Assembly (NCBI RefSeq): GCF_008386465.1
Contig: NZ_VUOD01000004.1
Span: 248,001 to 312,000 of the forward strand
Source of the DNA: Arenimonas fontis
Lineage (GTDB): Bacteria > Pseudomonadota > Gammaproteobacteria > Xanthomonadales > Xanthomonadaceae
Direction: 5' to 3'
DNA: 64,000 bases
In this document: positions 16,389 to 25,343 of the stretch, piece by piece
Layout of the letters: every line of letters begins with the position of its first letter
Position numbering within the stretch: position 1 is the stretch's first letter
Translations under genes and position numbers: made by a program
The notes under the pieces: model-generated
Seen by the model: the letters and a program-made list of their open reading frames with translations, nothing else
What the model was told of the DNA's origin: nothing
The model's database searches: none

Positions 16389-18416
16389 TCAGAAGGAATA
16401 CTTGACGGTGAACGCCGCGAAGTCGCGGTCGTGGATCTGGTTGTAACGCTCGGCGCCGCTGAAGCGGGTGTAACTGAGATCGAAGGCCAACTGGTTCAGG
16501 TAGATCGCCTCCAGACCCAGGGTCAGGGACTTGCGGCCCTCGAGGAAGTTGCCGCCGGGACCCGGGGTGATGCCGTTGACGTCGTGGTTGAAGGCGACGC
16601 GCGGCGCCAGCGTGACCGGGCTGCCGAACACGCTGGTGTACTCGGCGCGGGCCGCCAGGCGGTAACCCCAGGAGAACGACGTCGGGAAACCGCCGTCCAG
16701 GGTTTGCGGGTTGCGCATGCAGCCGAACAGCAGCGCGCCGGGACCGGGGAAGCCCGCCGCCAGCACGTCGCCGACGTCGCAGCCGCCCGAGGTGTCGGTG
16801 CCCTCGCCCTCGTAGCGCAGCTCGGACTGCGGCGGCAGGTCCCAGACCTCGGTGGCGCCGATCTCGCCGACCACCGCGATCTGGTCGGCGCCCAGCACCT
16901 GGCCGAACAGCTTGGTGAAGGTCATCTGGACCTGGGTCACCTCGTGCTCACGCCAGCCGCGGACTTCCTGGCCAAGGGCGAACTGGCCCAGCTGGCTGTT
17001 GAACTGCAGCGCCGGCGCCGGGATGAACGGGTTGAGCGGCGACAGGGCGGCATACAGCAGCTCGACGTCGTCCACCTGCAGCGGCAGGTTCGGCCGGTAG
17101 CTGATCTCGCCCTGCCAGGCCACGCCGCCGGGCAGGGTGGTGTTCCAGCTCATGCCGTACAGCTGGATGTCCTCGGGGTATTCGGCGAAGAAGCGGCCGG
17201 AGGCGGCGCCGATCACCGGGTTGCTGACGGCGATGCCCGACAGCAGCGGCACCCGGCTGTGGTAGTTCAGGAAGTAGAAGCCGAACTCGGTTTCGTTGAG
17301 GTTCTCGGCATACCAGCGCAGGGCCAGGCCGTACTGGCCGGAGTCGCTGGCGGCGCGGTCCGGATTGCGGCCGACCGCGTTGCCGCAACCGATGCCGATG
17401 ATCTGGGCGGCGACGGTCGGGCCGTACTGGGCGGCCAGATCGGCGAAACGGTCGGACGTGACCCAGGTGGCGGCACCGCCCGAGCAGGTGGACCAGAACC
17501 GCTCCGGGTTGTAGACCGGCTGCGGCGTGGTGCCGAAGCCCAGCATCACGTAGGTACCGCCCGGCGAGGCGAAGTCGTTGGAGCTGAAGTAGGTGCCCGA
17601 GGCGTCGATCTCGATCTCCTCGAACTCGAACATGTACAGCGCCTCGAGCGAGACGTTGTCGGTGAGGTTGATGGAGCCCCAGAGCATGTCGATCGGCAGG
17701 AATGCCTCCTTCAGCTCGGCGCCGGCCACTCGCAGCGCCGACAGGTCGACCGGGTTGATGACGTTGATGCCGTTCTGGATGAAGGTGCTTTCGCCCCAGC
17801 TGACCACCTGGCGGCCCAGGCGGATGGTGCCGTTCTTGCCGCCGTCCTCGCCCAGAGCGAAGTTGCGGTAGACGAAGGCATCGAGCATGCGGAAACGCTC
17901 GCCGATGCGGTCCTTGGCCTCCCGGGTCAGGTCGTCGCGGTCGGCGTTCTCGAAATCGTAGAAGTAGGTGGCGCGGAAGAAGGCGCCCCAGTCGCGCCAG
18001 TTCAGGCCCAGCTCCGAGGTGATCTTGATCGCGCTGGAAATGGCGTCGCCGTCGTCGTACTTGAGGTTGCCGTCGTCGCGGTTGGCCGAGAACCGGCCGA
18101 GGGCCGCCAGCTGTGCCGGCGAGCCGGGCACGCCGCCCGAGCCGGTGCAGCGGCCGGGGCCGACCGGGATCGGGCCCAGCGGCACGTTCTGGGCGCACAG
18201 CAGCGGATCGAACCAGGACTTGGCGACGAGGTCGTCGTCGCGCTCCTGCACGCGCCAGGAATAACCGTAGGAAACGGTAGTGTCGAAGCTGCCGGTGAGC
18301 TCGCCGCGGCTGAACTCGAAGGCCTGGGCGGACGGAGCCATCATCAGGCCGAGCACGACGGCGGCGGCCAGCGGGGCACGAGCGACCTGCCCGTGGGTTG
18401 CGATCGTCTTCTTCAT
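16389..18416 (-). CDS. DUF1302 outer-membrane barrel protein
   Basis: 675-aa exported protein: signal peptide MKKTIATHGQVARAPLAAAV...AQA, mature start FEFSRGELTGSFDTTVSYGYSW, and the C-terminal aromatic ending FTVKYSF typical of BamA-folded outer-membrane barrels. Family signatures include GRQVVSWGESTFIQNGINVINP (about residues 200-221) and LKEAFLPIDMLWG. ATG at 18416 is preceded by CCGAGGAATCACC. First gene of the four-gene cluster; its promoter should lie in 18417-18617. Likely the outer-membrane gate of the system; the substrate is unknown (sterol, fatty acid or other lipid are candidates by analogy). Confidence 0.93.
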   Translation of the reverse strand: MKKTIATHGQVARAPLAAAVVLGLMMAPSAQAFEFSRGELTGSFDTTVSYGYSWRVQERDDDLVAKSWFDPLLCAQNVPLGPIPVGPGRCTGSGGVPGSPAQLAALGRFSANRDDGNLKYDDGDAISSAIKITSELGLNWRDWGAFFRATYFYDFENADRDDLTREAKDRIGERFRMLDAFVYRNFALGEDGGKNGTIRLGRQVVSWGESTFIQNGINVINPVDLSALRVAGAELKEAFLPIDMLWGSINLTDNVSLEALYMFEFEEIEIDASGTYFSSNDFASPGGTYVMLGFGTTPQPVYNPERFWSTCSGGAATWVTSDRFADLAAQYGPTVAAQIIGIGCGNAVGRNPDRAASDSGQYGLALRWYAENLNETEFGFYFLNYHSRVPLLSGIAVSNPVIGAASGRFFAEYPEDIQLYGMSWNTTLPGGVAWQGEISYRPNLPLQVDDVELLYAALSPLNPFIPAPALQFNSQLGQFALGQEVRGWREHEVTQVQMTFTKLFGQVLGADQIAVVGEIGATEVWDLPPQSELRYEGEGTDTSGGCDVGDVLAAGFPGPGALLFGCMRNPQTLDGGFPTSFSWGYRLAARAEYTSVFGSPVTLAPRVAFNHDVNGITPGPGGNFLEGRKSLTLGLEAIYLNQLAFDLSYTRFSGAERYNQIHDRDFAAFTVKYSF

Positions 18417-18617
18417 GGTGATTCCTCGGTCAGGGCGTGCTTTTCTGAAAACGGGTGCCGCCGGCGACGGCGGTATCGGACGGCCTGCGCGGCCGGGGCA
18501 AGGCAAGGTGTCTCATCGGCTCTGGCTCCCCCCAGACTCTAGAGCAATTCCTCTAGGCATCTTAAGGCTTCGTTAGCAAATGGCAATGCTCCCGCGTATG
18601 GTCGGGCAGATGGCCCA
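18417..18617. other. Upstream region of the DUF1302 operon
   Basis: About 200 bp without a gene. It is less GC-rich between 18540 and 18600 (AGAGCAATTCCTCTAGGCAT...TTAGCAAATGGCAA) than the surroundings, which fits a promoter on the minus strand. I cannot fix -35 and -10 boxes. The hairpin block adjoins it on the right. Confidence 0.4.
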
Positions 18618-18771
18618 GGGCAACGCTGATCAAGTCAGCGTTGCCCGCGCGCCATGGATGGCGCGCCCCCGGACCAAGCACGCAAGTGCTTGATCCGGGG
18701 GAGCAAGTCCGGACATGTGCCGGACTTGCGACCACTGAACACGTCCAGGATGGACGTGTTCAGTGTTGCCC
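18618..18771. repeat. Block of five adjoining hairpins with a closing outer stem
   Basis: Five back-to-back inverted repeats: 18618-18646 (12-bp stem), 18647-18666 (8-bp GCGCGCCA/TGGCGCGC), 18666-18701 (16-bp stem, one mismatch, GCAA loop), 18703-18729 (10-bp GCAAGTCCGG stem) and 18733-18765 (15-bp perfect stem, loop GGA). In addition GGGCAACGCTGA (18618) and TCAGTGTTGCCC (ending 18771) pair with one mismatch, so they could close the whole block as a multibranched structure. The last base is in the stop codon of the epimerase gene. Possibly a terminator cluster or a dispersed palindromic element. Confidence 0.85.
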
Positions 18772-19676
18772 TAGACGGGACGGCCGTCGCGGTCCTCCGG
18801 AAAACATGCCGGACCGGGCCGGAACGGCCGCGGCTGCAGTCCCAGCGCATCCCTCACCGGGGCGCCGTCATAGACCAGATCCCGATCCATCCTGGCCAGC
18901 ACGCCCTCGCCGGCCACATCCAGGCGGCCGCTCAACCGGGCCAGCCTGACGCCGGCCCGGAACAATGGCCCGGGCAGGCGCCGCAGGCGCGCCCCGGGTG
19001 CGCCTGCGGCCAGGGCACGGGCCACCATCTCGTCGTAGGCCAGGGTCTCGCCGCCGGGCAGGTCGAACAGGCCGGGCCGGGCTTGCGGCGCGCGCAACGC
19101 GGCCAGTACCGCCGCCGCGACGTCGTCGGCATGGACCGGTTGCCGCAGCCCGCGGGCCTCGGCCGGCAGCGGCAGCCAGCCGAGGCGGCGGGCAAGCCGC
19201 ACCAGGCGGCTCAGGTTCCGGTCCCGGCCGCGGCCATAGACCAGGGTCGGCCGCAGCAGGGTCAGCGCGGTGCCCCGGGCGGCGGCGGCGGCGGCCAGGC
19301 GGGCTTCGGCGGCGGTCAGGGTTTCGACCAGCGCGCGCTCGGCGGGATCGGGAGAGTCGCGCTTGCCGTGCACGCTGGTCGAGCCCAGCGCAACCACCCG
19401 CGCCGGCGCCAGCGGACAGGCCTCGAACCAGCGCGCGAACAGATCCAGGGGCCCGAGGCTGATCACGGCCGCTGGCGCCGGTTCCGGCGCCGGCGCGAAG
19501 TCGGGCAAGCCGCCCTGCGTCCAGCGCAGGCCCGGGCGATCCGGGCGCGCCACGCGGGACACCGCCAGCAACTGCGGGTCATCGCGTCCGCGCAATTCGC
19601 ACAGGGCATCGCCGACCTGACCGCTGAGGCCGAACACCAGCCAGGGCGAGCGCGGGAGAGACGAAGCCGATTCCAT
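18771..19676 (-). CDS. NAD(P)-dependent epimerase/dehydratase-like protein
   Basis: 301-aa Rossmann-fold protein. The N-terminal nucleotide-binding loop is GLSGQVG (about residues 15-21); a strand with GSTSVHGK, LLRPTLVYGRGRDRN and LRQPVHADDVAAAVLAAL (the YeeZ/extended SDR pattern) follows. The usual catalytic Tyr of YxxxK is not obvious: the SSTSVYG position reads STSVHG. So it may be a degenerate or atypical SDR, and the substrate is unknown. ATG at 19676 begins MESASSLPRSPWLVFG; a longer frame upstream runs antisense to mrpA. It ends in TAG at the edge of the hairpin block. Confidence 0.85.
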   Translation of the reverse strand: MESASSLPRSPWLVFGLSGQVGDALCELRGRDDPQLLAVSRVARPDRPGLRWTQGGLPDFAPAPEPAPAAVISLGPLDLFARWFEACPLAPARVVALGSTSVHGKRDSPDPAERALVETLTAAEARLAAAAAARGTALTLLRPTLVYGRGRDRNLSRLVRLARRLGWLPLPAEARGLRQPVHADDVAAAVLAALRAPQARPGLFDLPGGETLAYDEMVARALAAGAPGARLRRLPGPLFRAGVRLARLSGRLDVAGEGVLARMDRDLVYDGAPVRDALGLQPRPFRPGPACFPEDRDGRPV

Positions 19677-19809
19677 CGGACCAGCATAGCCGGCCGGGCT
19701 TCGGTCCCGCGCGGCTTGCGGTAGACTCGTGCAGCGCCGCACGAAGCGGTGTGCCCCGACCCCGTCGCCCGCGGCGCTGCCGCCGCGGCGCGCCCCTGCA
19801 AGGAACGCG

Positions 19810-22647
19810 ATGCTCGAGGCCATCCTCGCCATCCCCTTCGTCCTGGCCCTGGTCCTGCTGCTGATGCCGGAACGGGCCCGACGCCTGTCGGCCTGGCTGG
19901 CCGGCCTGGCGCCGCTGACCGGCCTGGCCCTGCTGGCCGGGCTGACGCCGCGAGTGATGGAAGGCGAAGTGGTGCGCAACCTGCGGCCCTGGGTGCCGGA
20001 GCTGGGCCTGGCCCTGTCGCTGCGCCTGGACGGCCTGGCCTGGATGTTCGCCGGCCTGGTGCTGGCCATCGGCGGCCTGATCGTGCTGTACGCCCGCTAT
20101 TACCTGGGCGAGCGCGACCACATGCCGCGTTTCTTCGGCTACCTGCTGCTGTTCATGGGCGCCATGCTGGGCGTGGTGACCGCCGGCAACCTGCTGCTGC
20201 TGGTGGTGTTCTGGGAGCTCACCTCGATCAGCTCCTTCCTGCTGATCGGCTTCTGGTTCCAACGCGAGGACGCCCGCGAGGGCGCGCGCATGGCGCTCAC
20301 CCTCACCGCCGGCGGCGGCCTGGCCCTGCTCGGCGGTGCCCTGCTGCTGGGCCGCATCGTCGGCAGCTTCGAGCTGGACGCCGTGCTGGCGGCCGGGCCG
20401 CAGATCCTGGCCAGCCCCTGGTATCCGCTGGCCCTGGGCCTGGTGCTGCTGGCGGTGTTCACCAAGAGCGCGCAGTTCCCCTTCCACTTCTGGCTGCCGC
20501 ATGCGATGGCGGCACCGACGCCGGTCTCGGCCTACCTGCACTCGGCGGCGATGGTGAAGGTGGGCGTATTCCTGCTGGCACGCCTGCATCCGGCCCTGGC
20601 CGGCAGCGAACTGTTCTTCTACGTGGTGAGCGGCGTCGGCGCGACCACGCTGCTGGTCGGCGCCTGGAACGCCATCTTCCAGCACGACCTCAAGGGCCTG
20701 CTGGCCTACTCCACCATCTCGCACCTGGGCCTGATCACATTGCTGTTCGGCCTGGGCACGCCGATGGCGGTGGTGGCCGGCCTGTTCCACATCCTCAACC
20801 ACGCCACCTTCAAGGCTTCGCTGTTCATGGCCGCCGGCATCATCGACCACGAAACCGGCACCCGCGACATGCGCCGGCTCGGCGGCCTGCGCCGGCACAT
20901 GCCGACCACTGCGGCCCTGGCCATCATCGCCAGCCTGGCCATGGCCGGAATCCCGCTGCTGAACGGCTTCCTGTCCAAGGAAATGTTCTTCGCCGAGGCC
21001 CTGTCCATCGAGGGTCACGCCGGCATGCGCTGGTTCGTCTCCATCGCCGCCCTGCTCTACGGCGTTTTCGGCGTGGCCTACAGCCTGCGCTTCGTGCACG
21101 ACACCTTCTTCGGCAAAGGCCCGCGCGCAGTGGAACGCGAGCCGCACGAGCCACCGCGGTTCATGCGCCTGCCGGTGGCGGTGCTGGTGTTGCTGTGTCT
21201 GGCGGTGGGCATGCTGCCGCAATGGTCCATCGGGCCGACGCTCGACACTGCCGTCCGCGGCGTACTGGGCGAGGCGGTGCCGCAGTACAGCCTGGCGGTC
21301 TGGCACGGCATCAACACACCGCTGCTGATGAGCCTGGCCGGCATCGTCGGCGGCATCTGCCTGTATTTCGGCCTGCGCCGGTTGCTGGACCTGCACGCGG
21401 TGGTCACCCGTTCGCTGGGCCGGCACCTGTTCATGGTCAACATCGAGGCGCTGTTCCGCCTGGCCCGACGCTTCACCCACACCCTCGCCAACGGCAGCAT
21501 GCAACGCAGCCTGCTGTGGCTGGTGCTGGCGGCGGTGGCCGCCGCAGCCGCCCCCCTGCTGGCCGGCGAGGCGGGGCTGCTTGGCGATCTCGGCACCCGC
21601 CTGGCCGGCCAGGGGGCGATGGATCGCCTGGCCTGGGTGCTGTGGATCCTGCTGGTCGGCTCGGCCCTGGCCACCCTGGCCCTGTACCGCCATCGCCTGA
21701 TCGCGGTGGTGGTGCTGGGCGGCGCCGGGCTCGCGGTCAGCCTCACCTTCGTCGCCCTGTCCGCGCCCGACCTGGCCCTGACCCAGCTGCTGGTGGAAAT
21801 GGTCACCCTGTCGCTACTGCTGCTGGGCCTGCACTACCTGCCGCAGCGCTCGCCACCCGAACGCAGCTTGGCGCGGCGGCTGCGCGACGGCGGTATCGCC
21901 CTGGTCGCCGGCGCCGGCGTGGCCCTGCTGGCCTACGCCATGATGACGTCGCCGCGCGACACGATCGCCGGCGAGATCCTGGCCCGCTCCCTGCCCGAGG
22001 CCTGGGGCGCCAACGTCGTCAACGTGATCCTGGTGGACTTCCGCGGCTTCGACACCTTCGGCGAGATCACCGTGTACGGCATCGCCGGCCTGGTGGTGCA
22101 CGCACTGCTGCGGCGGGCCAGGATGGCGCCGGAGAAGCGGATGCCGGGCCCGCCGGTGCCGCTTCCGGTGCCGGCCGATCTGGCCCAGATCATGTTCCCG
22201 CTGACCCTGGTGGTATCCATCTTCCTGTTCCTGCGCGGACACAACGCGCCAGGCGGCGGTTTCATCGCCGGGCTGACCTTGGCGGTGCCCCTGCTGGTGC
22301 AGTACGTGATCCAGGGCGCGCAGTCGGTGGAATCGCGTTTCGGGTTCGATTACGTGCGCTGTGTGGGCGCCGGCCTGCTGGTGGCCATTGCCGGCGGCGT
22401 CGTCCCCTTCGTGTTCGGCACGCCCTTCCTCACCAGCGGCCATGCCGACCTGCACCTGCCGCTGATCGGGCACGTGCCACTGGCCAGCGCCATGGTGTTC
22501 GACGCCGGCGTCTACCTGGTGGTGTTCGGCGGCACCATGCTGATCCTCTCGATGATGGGCACGCTCAAACCCTCGAGGAAGCTGATCGCCCACCGCGGCT
22601 ACATCGACACCCGCCGGCGTTCGCCGATCACCGGGGAGGCCGACTGA
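19810..22647 (+). CDS. mrpA: Mrp-type Na+(K+)/H+ antiporter subunit A fused to MrpB
   Basis: 945-aa polytopic protein. Residues about 1-700 are the NuoL/MrpA proton-translocating domain (LLLLVVFWELTSISSFLLIGFWFQ, KSAQFPFHFWLPHAMAAPTPVSAYLHSA, LKGLLAYSTISHLGLITLL). The C-terminal part has the MrpB-type segment (DLAQIMFPLTLVVSIFLFLRGHNAPGGGFIAGL). The A-B fusion is usual for proteobacterial Pha/Mnh systems. AGGAACGCG precedes the ATG at 19810. First of six overlapping genes forming one hetero-oligomeric antiporter for pH and Na+/K+ homeostasis. TGA overlaps the next ATG (TGATG). Confidence 0.97.
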   Translation: MLEAILAIPFVLALVLLLMPERARRLSAWLAGLAPLTGLALLAGLTPRVMEGEVVRNLRPWVPELGLALSLRLDGLAWMFAGLVLAIGGLIVLYARYYLGERDHMPRFFGYLLLFMGAMLGVVTAGNLLLLVVFWELTSISSFLLIGFWFQREDAREGARMALTLTAGGGLALLGGALLLGRIVGSFELDAVLAAGPQILASPWYPLALGLVLLAVFTKSAQFPFHFWLPHAMAAPTPVSAYLHSAAMVKVGVFLLARLHPALAGSELFFYVVSGVGATTLLVGAWNAIFQHDLKGLLAYSTISHLGLITLLFGLGTPMAVVAGLFHILNHATFKASLFMAAGIIDHETGTRDMRRLGGLRRHMPTTAALAIIASLAMAGIPLLNGFLSKEMFFAEALSIEGHAGMRWFVSIAALLYGVFGVAYSLRFVHDTFFGKGPRAVEREPHEPPRFMRLPVAVLVLLCLAVGMLPQWSIGPTLDTAVRGVLGEAVPQYSLAVWHGINTPLLMSLAGIVGGICLYFGLRRLLDLHAVVTRSLGRHLFMVNIEALFRLARRFTHTLANGSMQRSLLWLVLAAVAAAAAPLLAGEAGLLGDLGTRLAGQGAMDRLAWVLWILLVGSALATLALYRHRLIAVVVLGGAGLAVSLTFVALSAPDLALTQLLVEMVTLSLLLLGLHYLPQRSPPERSLARRLRDGGIALVAGAGVALLAYAMMTSPRDTIAGEILARSLPEAWGANVVNVILVDFRGFDTFGEITVYGIAGLVVHALLRRARMAPEKRMPGPPVPLPVPADLAQIMFPLTLVVSIFLFLRGHNAPGGGFIAGLTLAVPLLVQYVIQGAQSVESRFGFDYVRCVGAGLLVAIAGGVVPFVFGTPFLTSGHADLHLPLIGHVPLASAMVFDAGVYLVVFGGTMLILSMMGTLKPSRKLIAHRGYIDTRRRSPITGEAD

Positions 22648-23015
22648 TGGAACTGGCGCTCGCCTCCGGCATCGGCGTGCTGGTTTTCGCCGGCGTCTAC
22701 CTGCTGCTGCGCGCCCGCAGCTTCGACGTCATCCTCGGCCTGACCCTGCTGTCCTACGCCGCCAACCTGCTGATCTTTTCCGGCGGCCGGCTGGTCACCG
22801 GCAAGCCGCCGGTGCTGCGGCCGGGCGTCGAGGCCGATCTCGGCAACTACACCGACCCGCTGCCGCAGGCCCTGGTGCTGACCGCGATCGTGATCAGCTT
22901 CGCGATGACCGCGGTGGCCATCGTCCTGGCCATGCGCAGCCGGGGCGACAACGACAGCGATCACGTGGACGCCGAGGAGCCGCTGACGCGGGAGCGCGAG
23001 GAGACCGGCCGATGA
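22647..23015 (+). CDS. mrpC: Mrp antiporter subunit C
   Basis: 122-aa NuoK-like subunit with three membrane helices (MELALASGIGVLVFAGVYLLL at 1-21, then VILGLTLLSYAANLLIFSGG and QALVLTAIVISFAMTAVAIVLA). A polar, acidic tail EEPLTREREETGR ends the protein. The motif DPLPQALVLTAIVI is the signature of MrpC/NuoK. The start overlaps the mrpA stop by one base, and the stop overlaps the mrpD ATG. Confidence 0.96.
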   Translation: MELALASGIGVLVFAGVYLLLRARSFDVILGLTLLSYAANLLIFSGGRLVTGKPPVLRPGVEADLGNYTDPLPQALVLTAIVISFAMTAVAIVLAMRSRGDNDSDHVDAEEPLTREREETGR

Positions 23016-24559
23016 CCGCGCATCTGCCGATCCTGCCCATCCTGCTGCCCATGATCGGCGGGGCGGCATCCCTGTTCGTCGAACACCGCCGGTTCGGAAC
23101 GCGCGTTCAGCGCATCGTCGCCTGGGTATTCATGCTGGCGACGCTGGCGGCGGCCATTGCACTGTTCCGCACCGCCGCCGGCGGCGACGTGCAGTTCTAC
23201 CTGCTGGGCGACTGGCCGGCCCGGCTGGGCATCGTGCTGATGGCGGACCGCCTGTCGGCGCTGATGGTGCTGACCACGGCGCTGCTGGGCGCCGCCTGCC
23301 TGCTGCACGCCTGCTCCGGCTGGGACCGGCGGGCACCGCATTTCCACGCCCTGTTCCAGCTGCAGCTGGCCGGCCTGGCCGGCGCCTTCCTCACCGGCGA
23401 CATCTTCAACCTGTTCGTGTTCTTCGAGGTGATGCTGATCGCCTCCTACGGCCTGATGCTGTCCGGCGGCCGCGGCGTGCGCATGAGCGCCGGCCTGCAC
23501 TACGTCGCCTTCAACATCGCCGCATCCACCCTGTTCCTGATTTCGCTGGGACTGATCTACGGCCTGCTGGGCAGCCTGAACATGGCCGAGCTGTCGGCGC
23601 GCATCGCCGCCGCGGCGCCGGAGTCGCGGCCGCTGGTGCAGGCGGCGCTGGGCCTGTTGCTGGTGGTGTTCTGCGCCAAGGCGGCGCTTCTGCCCATGTA
23701 TCTGTGGCTGCCCGAGGCCTACACCCGGGCGCCGGCAGCGGTGGCGGCCCTGTTCGCGATCATGACCAAGGTCGGCGTCTACGCCAGCCTGCGGGTCGGC
23801 AGCCTGTGGTTCGGGCCCGAAGCCGGCGCCTTCGCCGGCTTCGGCCAGACCTGGATCGTGCCAGCCGCGGTTGCCGGCCTGGGCCTGGCCGCGCTCGGCG
23901 TGCTGGCGGCGGCACGAATGCGGGTGCTGGTGGCCTACCTGGTGATCGCCTCGGCCTCGACGCTGTTCATCGCCTTCGGCCTGGGCACGCCCGCCGCCAC
24001 CGCGGCCGGCCTGTATTACATGGTGCACAGCAGTTTCGTCGCCGCCGCCCTGTTCATGGTGGCCGACCTGGTGCGCCGCGGCCGCGGCGACGCCAGCAGT
24101 GACATCCGCGAGCTGGTCGCCCCGCCGGCGATGCGACGCACCGCCGGGGTGATGTACCTGCTGGCGGCGATATCGGTGGCCGGGCTGCCACCGCTGTCGG
24201 GTTTCATCGGCAAGGCGGCCATCCTGGCGGCGACGCCGACCGGCGACGTCCGCTGGGCCTGGCCGGCGATCCTGGCCAGCAGCTTCATGGTCGTGGTCGG
24301 GCTGACCCGGGCCGGCAGCCGCATCTTCTGGCGCACCGGCACGCCCGGCGCGACCCAGGCCGCCGCCGCCCACACCCGCCCGCGCCTGCGGCTGACCGAA
24401 TCGGCCGCCGTCGCACTGCTGCTGGCCCTCGGCGTGGCGATGAGCCTGCTGGCGGCGCCGTTGCTGGGCTACACGCAGGCCGCGGCCGAGCAGCTGCGCG
24501 CCTCGCCTGCCTATCTCGAGGCCGTGCGCGATACCCTGCCGGCACGGAGGAGGCCATGA
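23012..24559 (+). CDS. mrpD: Mrp antiporter subunit D
   Basis: 515-aa NuoN/NuoM-like membrane subunit with about 14 helices. Characteristic stretches are LTGDIFNLFVFFEVMLIASYGLML (about residues 130-153, with the conserved Glu), FCAKAALLPMYLWLPEAYTRAPAAVAALF and YMVHSSFVAAALFMVADLV. Proton-translocating partner of MrpA. ATGA overlap with mrpC and ATGA overlap with mrpE indicate translational coupling. Confidence 0.97.
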   Translation: MTAHLPILPILLPMIGGAASLFVEHRRFGTRVQRIVAWVFMLATLAAAIALFRTAAGGDVQFYLLGDWPARLGIVLMADRLSALMVLTTALLGAACLLHACSGWDRRAPHFHALFQLQLAGLAGAFLTGDIFNLFVFFEVMLIASYGLMLSGGRGVRMSAGLHYVAFNIAASTLFLISLGLIYGLLGSLNMAELSARIAAAAPESRPLVQAALGLLLVVFCAKAALLPMYLWLPEAYTRAPAAVAALFAIMTKVGVYASLRVGSLWFGPEAGAFAGFGQTWIVPAAVAGLGLAALGVLAAARMRVLVAYLVIASASTLFIAFGLGTPAATAAGLYYMVHSSFVAAALFMVADLVRRGRGDASSDIRELVAPPAMRRTAGVMYLLAAISVAGLPPLSGFIGKAAILAATPTGDVRWAWPAILASSFMVVVGLTRAGSRIFWRTGTPGATQAAAAHTRPRLRLTESAAVALLLALGVAMSLLAAPLLGYTQAAAEQLRASPAYLEAVRDTLPARRRP

Positions 24560-25047
24560 ACCTGCGCCGTTGGCTGCCCTCGCCACCGCTCAGCCTGACC
24601 ATCTGCGTGTTCTGGCTGCTGATGATGGACAGCATCACGGTTGGCAACGTGCTGCTGGCGGCGGCGCTCGGCCTGGTGATCCCGCCCTGGGCAGCCCGGC
24701 TGGACCGCGAGTTCGCCCGCATCGGCCGCCTGCGGCCGGTACCGCTGCTGCTGCTGGTCCTGGCCAAGGACATCGTGCTGTCCAACATCGAAGTCGCCCG
24801 CCGGGTCCTGGGCCGCGAGGACAGGATCCGTCCGGCCTTCGTGTGGTACCCGCTGGATATCGCCAACATCCACGGCATCACCGCCCTGGCCAGCTTCATC
24901 ACCCTGACCCCCGGCACGGTCAGCGCGGCCCTGTCGCACGACCGCAAATACCTGCTGATCCACGTGTTCAACCTGCAGGACGAGGCCGCCCTGGTGGCGC
25001 AGATCAAGCGCCGCTACGAGCGCCCGCTGATGGAGATCTTCCCATGA
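24556..25047 (+). CDS. mrpE: Mrp antiporter subunit E
   Basis: 163-aa subunit with two to three N-terminal helices (LSLTICVFWLLMMDSITVGNVLLAAALGLVIP). The C-terminal half carries the family motif NIHGITALASFITLTPGTVSAALS and DRKYLLIHVFNLQDEAA. MrpE is needed for full assembly of the antiporter. Overlaps mrpD and mrpF by 4 bp each. Confidence 0.96.
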   Translation: MNLRRWLPSPPLSLTICVFWLLMMDSITVGNVLLAAALGLVIPPWAARLDREFARIGRLRPVPLLLLVLAKDIVLSNIEVARRVLGREDRIRPAFVWYPLDIANIHGITALASFITLTPGTVSAALSHDRKYLLIHVFNLQDEAALVAQIKRRYERPLMEIFP

Positions 25048-25343
25048 CCGGCATCCAGGTCTTCGGCTATCCCCTGATCGACACCACCATCGTGGCAGTC
25101 ATGTACGTGGTCGGCGTGGCCATGCTGATGGGCCTGTACCGGCTGCTGCGCGGCCCCACCCTGCCCGATCGCATCCTCGCCCTCGACACGCTCAACGTCA
25201 CCGCCATCGCCGAGCTGATGCTGCTGGGCATGCACATGCGCAGCGCCATCTACTTCGAGGCGGCGCTGGTGATCGCCATGCTCGGCTTCGTCGGCACCGT
25301 CGTGCTTTCCAAGTTCGTCATCCGCAGGGACATCGTCGAATGA
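25044..25343 (+). CDS. mrpF: Mrp antiporter subunit F
   Basis: 99-aa subunit with three membrane helices and the motif LYRLLRGPTLPDRILALDTL (residues about 29-48), diagnostic for MrpF/PhaF. The ATG at 25044 overlaps the mrpE stop, and the last codons overlap the mrpG start. Confidence 0.95.
   Translation: MTGIQVFGYPLIDTTIVAVMYVVGVAMLMGLYRLLRGPTLPDRILALDTLNVTAIAELMLLGMHMRSAIYFEAALVIAMLGFVGTVVLSKFVIRRDIVE

Noticed and set aside
18618-18771. tRNA or other known structural RNA gene
   Set aside because: The five stems do not form a cloverleaf and have no TPsiC-like GGTTCGAATCC; they are independent hairpins.
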